From the NCBI RefSeq assembly GCF_000986795.1, contig NZ_LAYZ01000024.1, forward strand, positions 1 through 64,000: DNA of 64,000 nucleotides, given 5' to 3'. Source of the stretch: Salinicoccus sediminis. Its GTDB lineage: Bacteria > Bacillota > Bacilli > Staphylococcales > Salinicoccaceae. Both the position numbers and the translations under genes were made by a program. The notes below the pieces were generated by a model, which saw only the letters and a program-made list of their open reading frames with translations, ran no database searches and was not told the origin of the DNA. Of this stretch, positions 51,819-61,837 are shown in pieces. Numbering within the stretch: position 1 is the stretch's first letter; the number at the start of each line of letters is the position of its first letter.

Positions 51819-52748
51819 CTACCTCTGTTTCTCTGCTATTCGCAACTTCGCACTTCTTGCACGCGGATTATCCTCGACCGCCCCGGTGTCAGCTGTGACC
51901 GGTTTCCTGTTGACACGCTTTAAGACCGGCTGGTATTCCTCCGGCACCACCGGCATGTTTCTTGGCAAATCCGGACCCTTCTCATATTCCATGAACATCT
52001 GTTTGCATATTCTGTCTTCCAGCGAATGGAACGTTATGACAGAGACCCTTCCGCCTTTATCGAGGAGCTCTATCGCCTGTTCAAGCGAACGTTCAAACAC
52101 ACCGAGCTCGTCATTCACTGCAATGCGCAGTGCCTGGAAAACACGCTTGGCAGGATGTCCGCCCGTCCTTCTGAACTTATGCGGGATCTGCGATTTGATT
52201 ATTTCAGTGAGTTCCGTGGTCGTTTCGATCGGCGCTTCAGCCCGCCTGCGTTCTATTTCCCTGGCAATCTTTTTGGAGAACTTCTCCTCTCCGTATCTGA
52301 AAAAGATGCTGACGAGCTGTTCATATGAATAGCTGTTCACTATTTCATGTGCATCGAGGTCACGGCTCTGGTCCATCCTCATATCCAGCCTTGCTTCCCT
52401 GGAATGGCTGAACCCCCGTTCTGTGAGATCGAACTGAGGACTCGATACCCCGAGATCGTATAAGATTCCATCAATTTTATGTACATTTATTCTGTCAAGT
52501 TCTTCCTGCAGGTTTTCAAAATTGGAATGGATCAGCGTCAGGTTTTCCCGTCCCCTGAATTTCCCCTCAGCATTCTTTATGGCCGTCGCGTCCTGGTCGA
52601 ATGCAATCAGCCTGCCTGTTGTGAGCTTGCCGAGAAGATATTCGGAGTGGCCCCCGCCGCCCAGGGTGGCATCCACATAGATACCCTCCGGATGTACATC
52701 CAGTCCATCTACTGTTTCTTCCAATAGAACGGTTTCGTGCCTGAACAT
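51819..52748 (-). CDS. rsmH: 16S rRNA (C1402-N4) methyltransferase RsmH (MraW)
   Basis: SAM-dependent methylation in the ribosomal P site. The SAM motif is [14 protein letters not shown] near residue 27. [12 protein letters not shown] and [14 protein letters not shown] are conserved family blocks. 309 residues. AGGGTG lies 7 nt before the ATG. Second gene of the dcw cluster. Confidence 0.97.
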   Translation of the reverse strand: MFRHETVLLEETVDGLDVHPEGIYVDATLGGGGHSEYLLGKLTTGRLIAFDQDATAIKNAEGKFRGRENLTLIHSNFENLQEELDRINVHKIDGILYDLGVSSPQFDLTERGFSHSREARLDMRMDQSRDLDAHEIVNSYSYEQLVSIFFRYGEEKFSKKIAREIERRRAEAPIETTTELTEIIKSQIPHKFRRTGGHPAKRVFQALRIAVNDELGVFERSLEQAIELLDKGGRVSVITFHSLEDRICKQMFMEYEKGPDLPRNMPVVPEEYQPVLKRVNRKPVTADTGAVEDNPRARSAKLRIAEKQR

Positions 52749-52759
52749 TCTTTCACACC

Positions 52760-53191
52760 CTATAGATCAAAGTCGATTAAATCTTCTGCAATATCTTCAA
52801 AATTCTCTTCGGATTCAGAGTAGAAAGCGTCCCACTCCGCAGCATCCCAGATTTCAATCCGTCCGGAAACACCGATGACCGTGCATTCCTTAGTCAATCC
52901 TGCATAATCCCGCAGGTTCTGGGGGATGTTAATCCTTCCCTGTTTGTCGAGCTCCACAGCAGTTGCCCCCGAAAAGAACAGCCTCATGAATTTTCTGGCG
53001 TCTTTTTTGGTCAGCGGCAATTCCTTCATTTTCTCTTCGATCTTTGCCCATTCATCCATAGTATATCCAAACAGGCATTTATCAAGACCGCGAGTGATGA
53101 TGAACTGTTCTTTCAATTCGTCACGGAACCTGCTCGGCACGATCATTCTTCCTTTCGCATCGAGCTGGTGCCTGAATTCTCCCATGAACAT
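52760..53191 (-). CDS. mraZ: Transcriptional regulator MraZ
   Basis: AbrB-like double-barrel DNA-binding protein that controls the dcw cluster from repeats upstream of itself. Two MraZ halves are visible: [19 protein letters not shown] at the start and [17 protein letters not shown] near residue 80. 143 residues, the usual size, from the ATG 7 nt after GGAGGT; longer frames reach into the operator region and lack support. Confidence 0.96.
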   Translation of the reverse strand: MFMGEFRHQLDAKGRMIVPSRFRDELKEQFIITRGLDKCLFGYTMDEWAKIEEKMKELPLTKKDARKFMRLFFSGATAVELDKQGRINIPQNLRDYAGLTKECTVIGVSGRIEIWDAAEWDAFYSESEENFEDIAEDLIDFDL

Positions 53192-53222
53192 GTCCATCAC
53201 CTCCGCCTCTATAAATAATCTA

Positions 53223-53247
53223 CCACATCTCTCCACTTCATACCACA
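53223..53247 (-). promoter_or_regulatory. Probable MraZ operator: three GTGG direct repeats at 10-bp spacing
   Basis: On the minus strand the sequence reads GTGGTATGAA GTGGAGAGAT and then GTGG again, so identical GTGG tetramers start every 10 bp (plus-strand CCAC at 53223, 53233 and 53243). MraZ in other bacteria binds direct repeats of a short G-rich core separated by 5 nt, which gives the same period. The array lies about 30-55 nt upstream of the mraZ start. A possible -35 (TTGTGG) overlaps the first repeat, with no clear -10 at the normal distance. Confidence 0.7.
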
Positions 53248-53285
53248 ATTTCTATGCTGTTCGCCCCATTTTATTCTCAGACAAT

Positions 53286-53320
53286 AAAAAGACAGTTCTT
53301 CCAAGGCAGGAAGAACTGTC
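53286..53320 (-). terminator. Terminator of bshC
   Basis: A perfect 12-bp stem (GACAGTTCTTCC/GGAAGAACTGTC) with a 6-nt loop, followed on the minus strand by TTTTTATTG. It isolates the dcw cluster from bshC. Confidence 0.92.
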
Positions 53321-53334
53321 CGTAAAAGCTGTCA

Positions 53335-54921
53335 TTACAATGTTTTTATGACTGTGAGCTGTGTTGTGTATGAAAGTGGAGGAAAAGTGGGGGTGTGCCC
53401 CTGGAACATCCATGGATGATACACACGCTCCTGGAGCGTACCGCCCGGCATCATTTTTTCCGCCACTTCGTCAAGGTCATTCAATTGCCGGCGCAGACTG
53501 CGTCTGACTGTGAGCTGATATCTCCTTTTGAGATAGTCCAGCTGTTTCTGGTGCGCCAACATGTTCGCTTCTATGAGCTGCCGGTGCTGCCCTCTCCCCT
53601 CTTTTTGCTTGAGGCCTGTGTAGTCCCGGACCAGCCTTTCCCCGATTCCCTCCACTTCATTGAGGAAGGGGATGTCGGTATGCGATTCGATGAGGGCTTC
53701 TTTGATTCTTTCAATATCATCGGGCATTCCGGCAGAAAGCGCCAGCCCATGCTCATCTTTAAGTTTTTCAACCCGCATGTCTTCGTGGATGATCTCCATG
53801 CGTTTTAAGACGATCGGCATCGGCACATCGAATGCTTCAAACACTTTATGGAGCTCCCCCCAGTATTTCACCTCTGCACCGCCGCCTGCAAAAATCAGGG
53901 TGTTGAAAAGCATCTCCTGCATGAGCGGCCGTGTCACAACATTGTTGCTGAATGTTTCCGGCGTTTCCCCGAGGCGCCCCATAAGTTCCCTCTCGTCCGC
54001 CGGCGCCTCATCCGAGATGAATCTGCCGTCTTCGTATGTCAGCAATGTACGTGTGTACTCAGAGCCGGTGAACAGATGGACATTCGTGTCCGTTTCTATC
54101 ATCCTGTCTATGCCCGCCTCCCTGTCGAAGGCAGCCTGCCCTTCCCTGAAGGCGGCATCCATTTCCCTGCGGCTTTGGATCATCGCCTCGAACATGGGCA
54201 CCTCCAGCCGGCGGACCTTCTTCGAGTGGGCATTGAATATGAGCAGCCCTTCATCTTTGAATGTATCATGGACGAGCGCATGGAAGAGTTCCGTCCAGTA
54301 GTCGTTCGACTCTATCATCCTCTCGACTTCGTCCTTTTTGCCTTTCAGGAAATCTGAATCACCGCATCCTTCTGTGATCCTGTACAGTACCCTTTTCATC
54401 TCGGCCTTGTCATACTTGTAGAACCCTAGGCTCATCGGCACCGTCAGATTCGGTTTGTAGGATATTTTGCGTTTCCTTCTATGGTCGCCGTCATATATAT
54501 GGGTATGGTTCACCTCTTCAAAATCATGGTCCTCACCGGCTATCCAGAATACGGGTACTGCCTCGTAGCCATGGTCTTTCTTTATTTCCTCAACCAGCAC
54601 CAGGAGGGTGATGATCTTGTGGATGATATATGCCGGACTCATAAAAAGGCCCGCCTGCTGGCCGCCGATGACCACACGCTGCCCTTTTTTCAATCTTTCT
54701 ATATTATCCTCCTGTGACCTGCTCAGTCCATATGGCGACATTTCGCTCCAGATTATGCCGGCAAGTTCCTCTGTATGCTTATGTACAGGTCTCCCGAGCA
54801 CCGAATCGATGCTCTCCTTATCATAGGAGAGGCCCTGGTAATATTTAAGCAGGGATTCATCCCTCTCGTTGAATCGCTGTGTAAAGCGATCCTGCTGGAA
54901 GTCCATACATTCAATCTCCAT
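53335..54921 (-). CDS. bshC: Bacillithiol synthase BshC (putative cysteine-adding enzyme)
   Basis: Last step of bacillithiol synthesis: adds cysteine to glucosaminyl-malate. Family blocks are visible: VVIGGQQAGLFMSPAY, IHKIITLLVL, PVFWIAGEDHDFEEVNHTH, and a long C-terminal coiled coil (about 375-460). 528 residues, normal length. ATG chosen with AAGGAG 7 nt upstream; an earlier TTG overlaps the spacer. Bacillithiol is the low-molecular-weight thiol of Bacillus and Staphylococcus relatives, which supports the placement. Own promoter and terminator, so monocistronic. Confidence 0.95.
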   Translation of the reverse strand: MEIECMDFQQDRFTQRFNERDESLLKYYQGLSYDKESIDSVLGRPVHKHTEELAGIIWSEMSPYGLSRSQEDNIERLKKGQRVVIGGQQAGLFMSPAYIIHKIITLLVLVEEIKKDHGYEAVPVFWIAGEDHDFEEVNHTHIYDGDHRRKRKISYKPNLTVPMSLGFYKYDKAEMKRVLYRITEGCGDSDFLKGKKDEVERMIESNDYWTELFHALVHDTFKDEGLLIFNAHSKKVRRLEVPMFEAMIQSRREMDAAFREGQAAFDREAGIDRMIETDTNVHLFTGSEYTRTLLTYEDGRFISDEAPADERELMGRLGETPETFSNNVVTRPLMQEMLFNTLIFAGGGAEVKYWGELHKVFEAFDVPMPIVLKRMEIIHEDMRVEKLKDEHGLALSAGMPDDIERIKEALIESHTDIPFLNEVEGIGERLVRDYTGLKQKEGRGQHRQLIEANMLAHQKQLDYLKRRYQLTVRRSLRRQLNDLDEVAEKMMPGGTLQERVYHPWMFQGHTPTFPPLSYTTQLTVIKTL

Positions 54922-54953
54922 AACCAAACTCCTTCATCAAATATGCTAATCTA

Positions 54954-54982
54954 ATTATAAATACTATATGCTTATAAAACAA
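54954..54982 (-). promoter_or_regulatory. bshC promoter
   Basis: Minus-strand TTGTTT (54977-54982), 17-nt spacer, perfect TATAAT (54954-54959). The -35 abuts the -35 of the divergent ylbP promoter. Confidence 0.78.
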
Positions 54983-55012
54983 TTGAATGATTTCAGAGAA
55001 CTATACTATAAT
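54983..55012 (+). promoter_or_regulatory. ylbP promoter
   Basis: Plus-strand TTGAAT (54983-54988), 18-nt spacer, perfect TATAAT (55007-55012), 22 nt before the ylbP start codon. Confidence 0.75.
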
Positions 55013-55034
55013 GATGACAAAGGAGAGAATAATA

Positions 55035-55502
55035 ATGGCAGAAGTAAAAAACTTGGCAATAAATTACAAGACTGTGGAAGATTTCAAGAAGTTCAGGGAG
55101 TACGGTGCGCAGGAACTCCAGATGACAAAAGAGCTCGAAGGGAACATGATTGACGCTGATATCAACTCGCCTTTCTACGGCATCTATGTCGGTGACAATC
55201 TTGCCGCCCGCATGTGCCTCTATACGAAAGAGGATAACAACCAGCCGATTTTCGACCCGCCCCATGAATACATGGTCATATGGAAGCTCGAAGTGCTTGA
55301 AAAGTACCACGGCAAAGGATTCGGCAGCGAAATGATCGACTACGCCAAAAGCTTTAAAATGCCGATCAAGGCAATCAGCCGTCAGAACGCGAGACCGTTC
55401 TTTGAGAAGCATGGCTTTGAAACACTCAAATATGATATTGAACGCGATATGGCGGACGACCCACTCGTATGGTACCCGAAAGGCTATGTACTGAACCAGT
55501 AG
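55035..55502 (+). CDS. ylbP: GNAT-family N-acetyltransferase YlbP
   Basis: Acetyl-CoA-dependent transferase of unknown substrate. The GNAT core shows beta4 (YMVIWKLEVLEKYHGKGFGSEMIDYA), whose KGFG turn is the acetyl-CoA pyrophosphate loop, then NARPFFEKHGFE. About 155 residues from the ATG with AAAGGAG 8 nt upstream. Resembles B. subtilis YlbP and lies between bshC and rpmF, where that gene also occurs in related genomes. Confidence 0.88.
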   Translation: MAEVKNLAINYKTVEDFKKFREYGAQELQMTKELEGNMIDADINSPFYGIYVGDNLAARMCLYTKEDNNQPIFDPPHEYMVIWKLEVLEKYHGKGFGSEMIDYAKSFKMPIKAISRQNARPFFEKHGFETLKYDIERDMADDPLVWYPKGYVLNQ

Positions 55503-55512
55503 CCGCACATAA

Positions 55513-55553
55513 TAAAAGAGAGCCGTTGATGTTGAACATCAACGGCTCTCTTT
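55513..55553. terminator. Bidirectional terminator between ylbP and rpmF
   Basis: A stem of about 15 bp (GAGAGCCGTTGATGTT pairing AACATCAACGGCTCTC) with a very small loop. Plus side continues TTTG; minus side continues TTTTATT, the better terminator. It serves both convergent genes. Confidence 0.88.
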
Positions 55554-55564
55554 GCCGCTGCCGC

Positions 55565-55738
55565 CTAGTTGGCCGCGACATCTTCACCTTTATAGCTGCC
55601 GCACTCTTTGCATACGCGGTGGGAAAGCTTCATCTCTCCGCAGTTCGGGCATTCCACCATACCAGGCACTGAAAGCTTCTGGTGCGTACGGCGTTTTCTT
55701 TTACGTGTAATTGAGGTTCTTCTCTTAGGTACTGCCAT
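55565..55738 (-). CDS. rpmF: 50S ribosomal protein L32
   Basis: 57 residues, beginning [20 protein letters not shown], the L32 signature. Zinc-ribbon cysteine pairs are CPNC and CKEC, so this is the zinc-containing (C+) paralogue type. AAGGAGG within the ylbN tail precedes the ATG. It ends in VAAN before a strong terminator. Co-transcribed with ylbN, as in most bacteria. Confidence 0.97.
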   Translation of the reverse strand: MAVPKRRTSITRKRKRRTHQKLSVPGMVECPNCGEMKLSHRVCKECGSYKGEDVAAN

Positions 55739-55741
55739 GTC

Positions 55742-56263
55742 TTAATCCTCCTTATTCTCATTGTCACTTTCCAGCAGTGACTTAAGCTTTGATAATCTTG
55801 GATCCACTTTCTGTTCCTCCTCATCCGCCAGTTCGTCTTCTGTCATGACGGACCAGTTACTGCCGCCGGCAGGAACTTCGTCACTTTCTGTCACGACATT
55901 CGGAAGATTGACGACGATAAGTTCACGGACCACGGGTTCCAGATCCAAAGTGTGGGTCACCGGATGAACATTTTCATCCAATTCATCGGTCTCTTCCGCC
56001 TCTTCATCAAATTCCTCATAGGATTCAATGTGGAGCGGAACCTCGATATTTTCTGATGTTCGGCTATCGAGCATATGAACCACAGTATCGATTGTGAGAG
56101 CTACGCCGATCCGGTTTGCTCCGACATGCATTTCACCCTCGACAGATGTCCCGGAAAGTCCGAGCACATCTTTGCGGTCTGTTATTTCTTTGAACTGGAC
56201 TTTTTCGTTCACAGCGATACTTTCATTACTGAACTTTTTCAGCTGTGTCAATGACCATCTCAT
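55742..56263 (-). CDS. ylbN: YceD/DUF177 family protein YlbN
   Basis: 173 residues, linked to rpmF in most bacterial genomes; in plants and E. coli the family is associated with 23S rRNA maturation. It begins MRWSLTQLKKFSNESIA and is very acidic at the C-terminus. Unlike many homologues no cysteine is visible. AGAGGTG lies 7 nt before the ATG. Molecular function uncertain. Confidence 0.9.
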   Translation of the reverse strand: MRWSLTQLKKFSNESIAVNEKVQFKEITDRKDVLGLSGTSVEGEMHVGANRIGVALTIDTVVHMLDSRTSENIEVPLHIESYEEFDEEAEETDELDENVHPVTHTLDLEPVVRELIVVNLPNVVTESDEVPAGGSNWSVMTEDELADEEEQKVDPRLSKLKSLLESDNENKED

Positions 56264-56293
56264 ATAGTTTCACCTCTTATGAGCACAAAAAAC

Positions 56294-56322
56294 ATTGTAC
56301 AGTTAACAAGGTCTTCTGTCAA
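56294..56322 (-). promoter_or_regulatory. Promoter of ylbN-rpmF
   Basis: Minus-strand perfect TTGACA (56317-56322), 17-nt spacer, TACAAT (56294-56299), about 30 nt before the ylbN start. One of the strongest promoter matches in the window, fitting a ribosomal protein operon. Confidence 0.87.
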
Positions 56323-56400
56323 GTTATTTTCTTAACACAACACATTATGACCACTCCGCCATCTGTTACAATTATAATGCACAGGAAAGGAGTTTCATAG

Positions 56401-58548
<2,148 letters not shown>

Positions 58549-58608
58549 TCTAAATCCTCTTTCTTTCCTCCCAGGGTTGGTTTAAAATGATGATGGGAGT
58601 TGATAAGC

Positions 58609-58977
58609 ATGCAGAAATTCATCACACTTGGTGAAGGGTACGGCGACCTGTTCGAACTGGAAGCTTTGGTTGCCCACAATCAGACACGCATAGACAAAGC
58701 AATATTTTTACATACAGAGGAAAAACTTTCCACCTTCCTGCTCGTCATGCAGCCGGTCCGCGGTAATTTCCAGGCCATCTATGCCATCTACAACGGCATC
58801 CGGTACAATGCCGGAGGGGGCAGGAAATACATGATGATCCGCGAGTGGTGCGAAACCGCGGATATCCCGGTCGTCGAATTTTCCACACGGGATCCCGAAG
58901 ATTTTTATGAACGCGGACAGTTCTATCAGTACATCACCGGCGTATTACGGCTGAACCATCTGATTCCGCCCCTCTGA
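58609..58977 (+). CDS. Conserved hypothetical protein, family not recognised
   Basis: 122-residue soluble protein beginning MQKFITLGEGYGDLFELEAL. It has an even alpha/beta pattern, a GRKYMMIREWCETADIP segment, and no membrane helix or known catalytic motif. The name is not known to me with confidence; similar proteins occur next to rsmD/ylbG in Staphylococcus-like genomes. ATG chosen over an in-frame TTG because of GGGAG 9 nt upstream. It ends 3 nt before the convergent ylbG stop. A nucleic-acid or nucleotide role is only suggested by neighbours. Confidence 0.8.
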   Translation: MQKFITLGEGYGDLFELEALVAHNQTRIDKAIFLHTEEKLSTFLLVMQPVRGNFQAIYAIYNGIRYNAGGGRKYMMIREWCETADIPVVEFSTRDPEDFYERGQFYQYITGVLRLNHLIPPL

Positions 58978-58980
58978 CGC

Positions 58981-59244
58981 TCAGATGACGCGGTAGTCCT
59001 TCGCCTCATAGTTTTCGGTACTGTACTCCCGTCTGATATTCGGGTATTCACTTACGATGACTTCCCTGACATATTTAAGCTGTTCCAGCGTTTTCATTGT
59101 TTGAGAAAGTTCGGATTCGTATATATATAATAGTAAGTACTTTTTATCTTTATTCACATATATGAGGTGGCCGTGCCGTTTCAATTGTCGTATAAACTTA
59201 TTTTGTTTAAAATATATATAAATGCCAATGCGCGCTTCGAGCAT
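58981..59244 (-). CDS. ylbG: UPF0298/DUF2129 protein YlbG
   Basis: About 87 residues, cytoplasmic, of unknown function. It resembles B. subtilis YlbG (IYIYFKQNKFIRQLKRHGHLIYV, then KYLLLYI). Two adjacent ATGs; the second is better spaced from AAGGTGG. Codon usage is visibly more AT-rich than neighbours. Part of the ylb neighbourhood with rsmD, coaD and ylbM. Confidence 0.88.
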   Translation of the reverse strand: MLEARIGIYIYFKQNKFIRQLKRHGHLIYVNKDKKYLLLYIYESELSQTMKTLEQLKYVREVIVSEYPNIRREYSTENYEAKDYRVI

Positions 59245-59332
59245 CATACCCCACCTTATAAATTTATATAAAGATATGATACCATGTTAGTGAGCAGTTT
59301 TAAAATGAATCTATTACTGGAGGCAATGAATT

Positions 59333-60253
59333 ATGAACAAGTGTTTCAAAGGATTTTTAACAGCCGTGGGTGTTGCCGGCGGTGTCATCGGAGGTCTTTG
59401 GGTCGGCACCAAGCTCATGAGTGAAACGAAGATCCGTGATATCAAGCCTTACTTCAGACACCGTTCCCCCTATGTTTTCGCACACCGCGGAGGAATGGGA
59501 CTTGCACCTGAACACACTGTTGCAGCATTCGACAAAGCATCGGAATTCAATGTGGACGGCTTTGAAGTTGATGTCCGCATGACCAAGGATGAAGAAATTG
59601 TTGTCTTCCATGACGCATACGTCGACCGGACATCAAACGGCGCCGGCCGTGTCAGCAATATGACACTCGATGAACTGCGTGCCCTCGACTTCGGCTACCA
59701 CTTCCGTGACGTCGAAGGCAATCATCCGTTCAGAGAATCAGAGGATGCGAAAATCGTCACACTCAAAGAACTCATCCGCAAATACCCGGATAAGCTCATC
59801 AACATCGATATCAAGGATGCTCCTGAGTCCTATGAAGGCAGTCTGATGCCAAGCCTTCTGTACAGATTGATAACAGAGCTTGATGTTATGGACCGTGTAC
59901 TGGTGACAAGTTTCCACGATGAACAGATCGAGCGCTTCCGTCTCTATTCAGGCGACGATGTGGCACTCGGTGCCGGCGAGGACCAGGTCAGGAATGCGTA
60001 TCTCGCATATTCTTCCTGCTTCAAACACCTGTATACGCCAAAAGCGGATACTTTCCAGATTCCGCCGAGATACAACAATATACCGCTTGACCGCGAAGGT
60101 TTCATAGACTACCTTCAGAGTCTGAACGTTGCGGTCGGCTACTGGGTAATCAATGAAATGGACGAAATGGATTCACTCATACAAAAAGGCGCCCATTCCA
60201 TCGTGACCGATTTCCCTGATATCAGCCACCACCTTCTGAACGAAAGATATTGA
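59333..60253 (+). CDS. Glycerophosphodiester phosphodiesterase, membrane-anchored
   Basis: GDPD-family enzyme releasing glycerol-3-phosphate from glycerophosphodiesters. An N-terminal hydrophobic anchor or signal (about residues 8-27) precedes the domain. Catalytic motifs: AHRGGMGLAPEHTVAAF (about 49-65), DGFEVDVRMTKDEE, and HDAYVDRTSNG. NIDIKDAP and VTSFHDEQ match the remaining barrel. 306 residues. GGAGG lies 9 nt before the ATG. Monocistronic with its own terminator. The substrate could be lipid head groups or teichoic acid; I cannot tell which. Confidence 0.92.
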   Translation: MNKCFKGFLTAVGVAGGVIGGLWVGTKLMSETKIRDIKPYFRHRSPYVFAHRGGMGLAPEHTVAAFDKASEFNVDGFEVDVRMTKDEEIVVFHDAYVDRTSNGAGRVSNMTLDELRALDFGYHFRDVEGNHPFRESEDAKIVTLKELIRKYPDKLINIDIKDAPESYEGSLMPSLLYRLITELDVMDRVLVTSFHDEQIERFRLYSGDDVALGAGEDQVRNAYLAYSSCFKHLYTPKADTFQIPPRYNNIPLDREGFIDYLQSLNVAVGYWVINEMDEMDSLIQKGAHSIVTDFPDISHHLLNERY

Positions 60254-60257
60254 TACT

Positions 60258-60288
60258 GCCCCCCCTCCGCCGGAGGGGGCTTTTATTT
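60258..60288 (+). terminator. Terminator of the GDPD gene
   Basis: GC stem (GCCCCCTCCG against CGGAGGGGGC) with almost no loop, followed by TTTTATTTTG on the plus strand. Confidence 0.9.
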
Positions 60289-60297
60289 TGCCGTAAT

Positions 60298-60322
60298 AAA
60301 AAAGACAGCCCGATGGACTGTC
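60298..60322 (-). terminator. Terminator of ylbF
   Basis: Stem GACAG(T)CC/GGGCTGTC around an ATC loop, followed on the minus strand by TTTTTTATT. Directly next to the terminator of the convergent gene. Confidence 0.85.
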
Positions 60323-60328
60323 TTCGTT

Positions 60329-60772
60329 CTATATCGCCGTCTGGCAGCCGCAGCTGCCGCCGGTCGAGCATCCGGATTCCCCTCCGACAGAGAAGAACGG
60401 ATTACTGCTGACCACATTGACGTTCTGGCTCACGCCGATGCTCACATGATAGAGTATTTCATCAAGGAGGGCCTGCAGCTGATACTCCGCTTTCCGGTAT
60501 TCCATGATGACCGGGTTCATATCCAGCTCTTTTTTGAACTGGTTGATCTCCCTTCTTTTCGTACTGAAGTCCGGATGGTATTTACCGAACCTCTGTACTT
60601 CCTCGAACTCCTCTTTCATTTTTGTAAAACGATGTATAAGGCCGGATGCCGCCGGATCAGTATCCAGCAGTTCCCTGTATTTGCAGTAGTGCCTGTATTC
60701 CATAGTCTCCATAACCTTGCTGTTCAAGGCATCGAGCTGATCCATGATTTCCAATTCCTTTTCAGTTATCAT
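60329..60772 (-). CDS. ylbF: YlbF/YmcA family regulator (RicF-like)
   Basis: Helical protein of the Ric (RicA-RicF-RicT) complex that affects RNase Y-dependent mRNA processing and, in Bacillus, competence and biofilm. The YlbF domain fills about residues 1-125. The C-terminal tail ends CSTGGSCGCQTAI, with three cysteines suited to an iron-sulfur cluster, as reported for the Bacillus complex. 147 residues. AGGTGAT lies 5-7 nt before the ATG. Confidence 0.9.
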   Translation of the reverse strand: MITEKELEIMDQLDALNSKVMETMEYRHYCKYRELLDTDPAASGLIHRFTKMKEEFEEVQRFGKYHPDFSTKRREINQFKKELDMNPVIMEYRKAEYQLQALLDEILYHVSIGVSQNVNVVSSNPFFSVGGESGCSTGGSCGCQTAI

Positions 60773-60852
60773 CTACATCACCTCTCCCACAATAGTATCA
60801 TATTGTAAGCCTCCCCTTCTACACCGGTTTTTCCGAAATGCTTAAATTCCAT

Positions 60853-60881
60853 TTGCAAGTCTTATGGATATGGATTAAAAT
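60853..60881 (+). promoter_or_regulatory. yugN promoter
   Basis: Plus-strand TTGCAA (60853-60858), 17-nt spacer, TAAAAT (60876-60881), 34 nt before the ATG. Confidence 0.75.
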
Positions 60882-60915
60882 TAAAGTAATGCAAAATGCT
60901 TAGGGAGGAAATTTC

Positions 60916-61272
60916 ATGGTATTTGAAAACTCTGGTCTTGAGACGATGGTTATTTCTCAGGATATACTGCAAGACACAATGAACAAGAACGGTCTCGTAC
61001 TCGGGGGTTCCTGGGACTACGAACGTATGACCTATGACTTCAAATATGAAGTGCCGGAGGGCATCTACTACTTACGCATGCCGGGCTATACCCTGGAAGG
61101 CGATGTGGGTGCTAATAATGCAATCCTCCAGCTTATGGACCCTTACATGGGTAAACATTACTATCCGACAGGCATCGAGTACGGTGCCGATGAACATTTC
61201 CCGGATCGCATCGTCGACCATGCAGTCGAGAAGGTCAGGGCTGTCGTCAGGGATCTGAAAGCGCTCGTCTAA
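60916..61272 (+). CDS. yugN: YugN-like family protein
   Basis: 118-residue soluble protein of unknown function, recognised by MVFENSGLETMVISQD at the start and by YDFKYEVPEGIYYLRMPGY in the middle. No catalytic motif is visible. GGGAGG lies 7 nt before the ATG. Single gene with its own promoter and terminator, convergent with the cta assembly unit. Confidence 0.87.
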   Translation: MVFENSGLETMVISQDILQDTMNKNGLVLGGSWDYERMTYDFKYEVPEGIYYLRMPGYTLEGDVGANNAILQLMDPYMGKHYYPTGIEYGADEHFPDRIVDHAVEKVRAVVRDLKALV

Positions 61273-61288
61273 AACGATGATACATCTG

Positions 61289-61316
61289 CAGGACACTACG
61301 GTGTCCTGTTTTTTTA
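61289..61316 (+). terminator. Terminator of yugN
   Basis: Perfect 8-bp stem (CAGGACAC/GTGTCCTG) with a 4-nt loop followed by seven Ts. Confidence 0.9.
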
Positions 61317-61324
61317 TTTGCCAA

Positions 61325-61351
61325 TAAAAAAACGGACCCCGATGGATCCGT
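61325..61351 (-). terminator. Terminator of the ctaG-DUF420 unit
   Basis: Stem ACGGATCC/GGGTCCGT (one wobble pair) with a 4-nt loop, followed on the minus strand by seven Ts. Confidence 0.87.
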
Positions 61352-61358
61352 ACCGAAA

Positions 61359-61817
61359 TCAGTTTTGCAGGATCGCCCTGATCAGCGATGTGGTTTCACC
61401 GCCCGGATACAGTACATAGAGCAGCACATATACCATGACGCCTGTGATTGCTGTGCCGAACCAGATGACTGAAGCCCACGGTGCAAGTTTCCTGTGTTTC
61501 GAGAGCTTCTCCTTGGCGCCGAAATAGATCTGTGTTCCGCCCAGGAAAGCACCCGATGTTGCGAGCACGATATGGAAGATGAGGAACACCGTGTAGAACG
61601 GCACCAGATAATCCGGCCCGCCGAAGGCTGTGTTGCCGATGAATATCGTGCGTGATACATATATTATGAAGAATATGATGGCACTGACAGCGGCATATTT
61701 CATCATTTTCTGATGGCCGTCAATATCCTGGTGCTTTTTGATCCTGACAATGCCGGCTGCCATGAAAATGGCACTGAGTACGATGAAAAAAGTACTTATT
61801 GTTGGTAATAGATGCAC
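61359..61817 (-). CDS. DUF420 membrane protein (CtaM/YozB-like cytochrome oxidase biogenesis)
   Basis: 152 residues, four transmembrane segments with a conserved pattern of His residues (HQKMMKY, FHIVLATSGAFLGG, KHRKLAPWASVIWFGTAITG). DUF420 members include Staphylococcus CtaM, needed for aa3-type oxidase function. It lies 20 nt after ctaG and shares its transcript, which supports a role in oxidase assembly. The exact step is not known from sequence. Confidence 0.87.
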   Translation of the reverse strand: MHLLPTISTFFIVLSAIFMAAGIVRIKKHQDIDGHQKMMKYAAVSAIIFFIIYVSRTIFIGNTAFGGPDYLVPFYTVFLIFHIVLATSGAFLGGTQIYFGAKEKLSKHRKLAPWASVIWFGTAITGVMVYVLLYVLYPGGETTSLIRAILQN

Positions 61818-61837
61818 GGTGTATTTCTCCTTACTGA

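Noticed and set aside
54993-55508. 171-residue minus-strand frame opposite ylbP
   Set aside because: The plus-strand frame has a GNAT core, promoter and ribosome site; the antisense frame has none.
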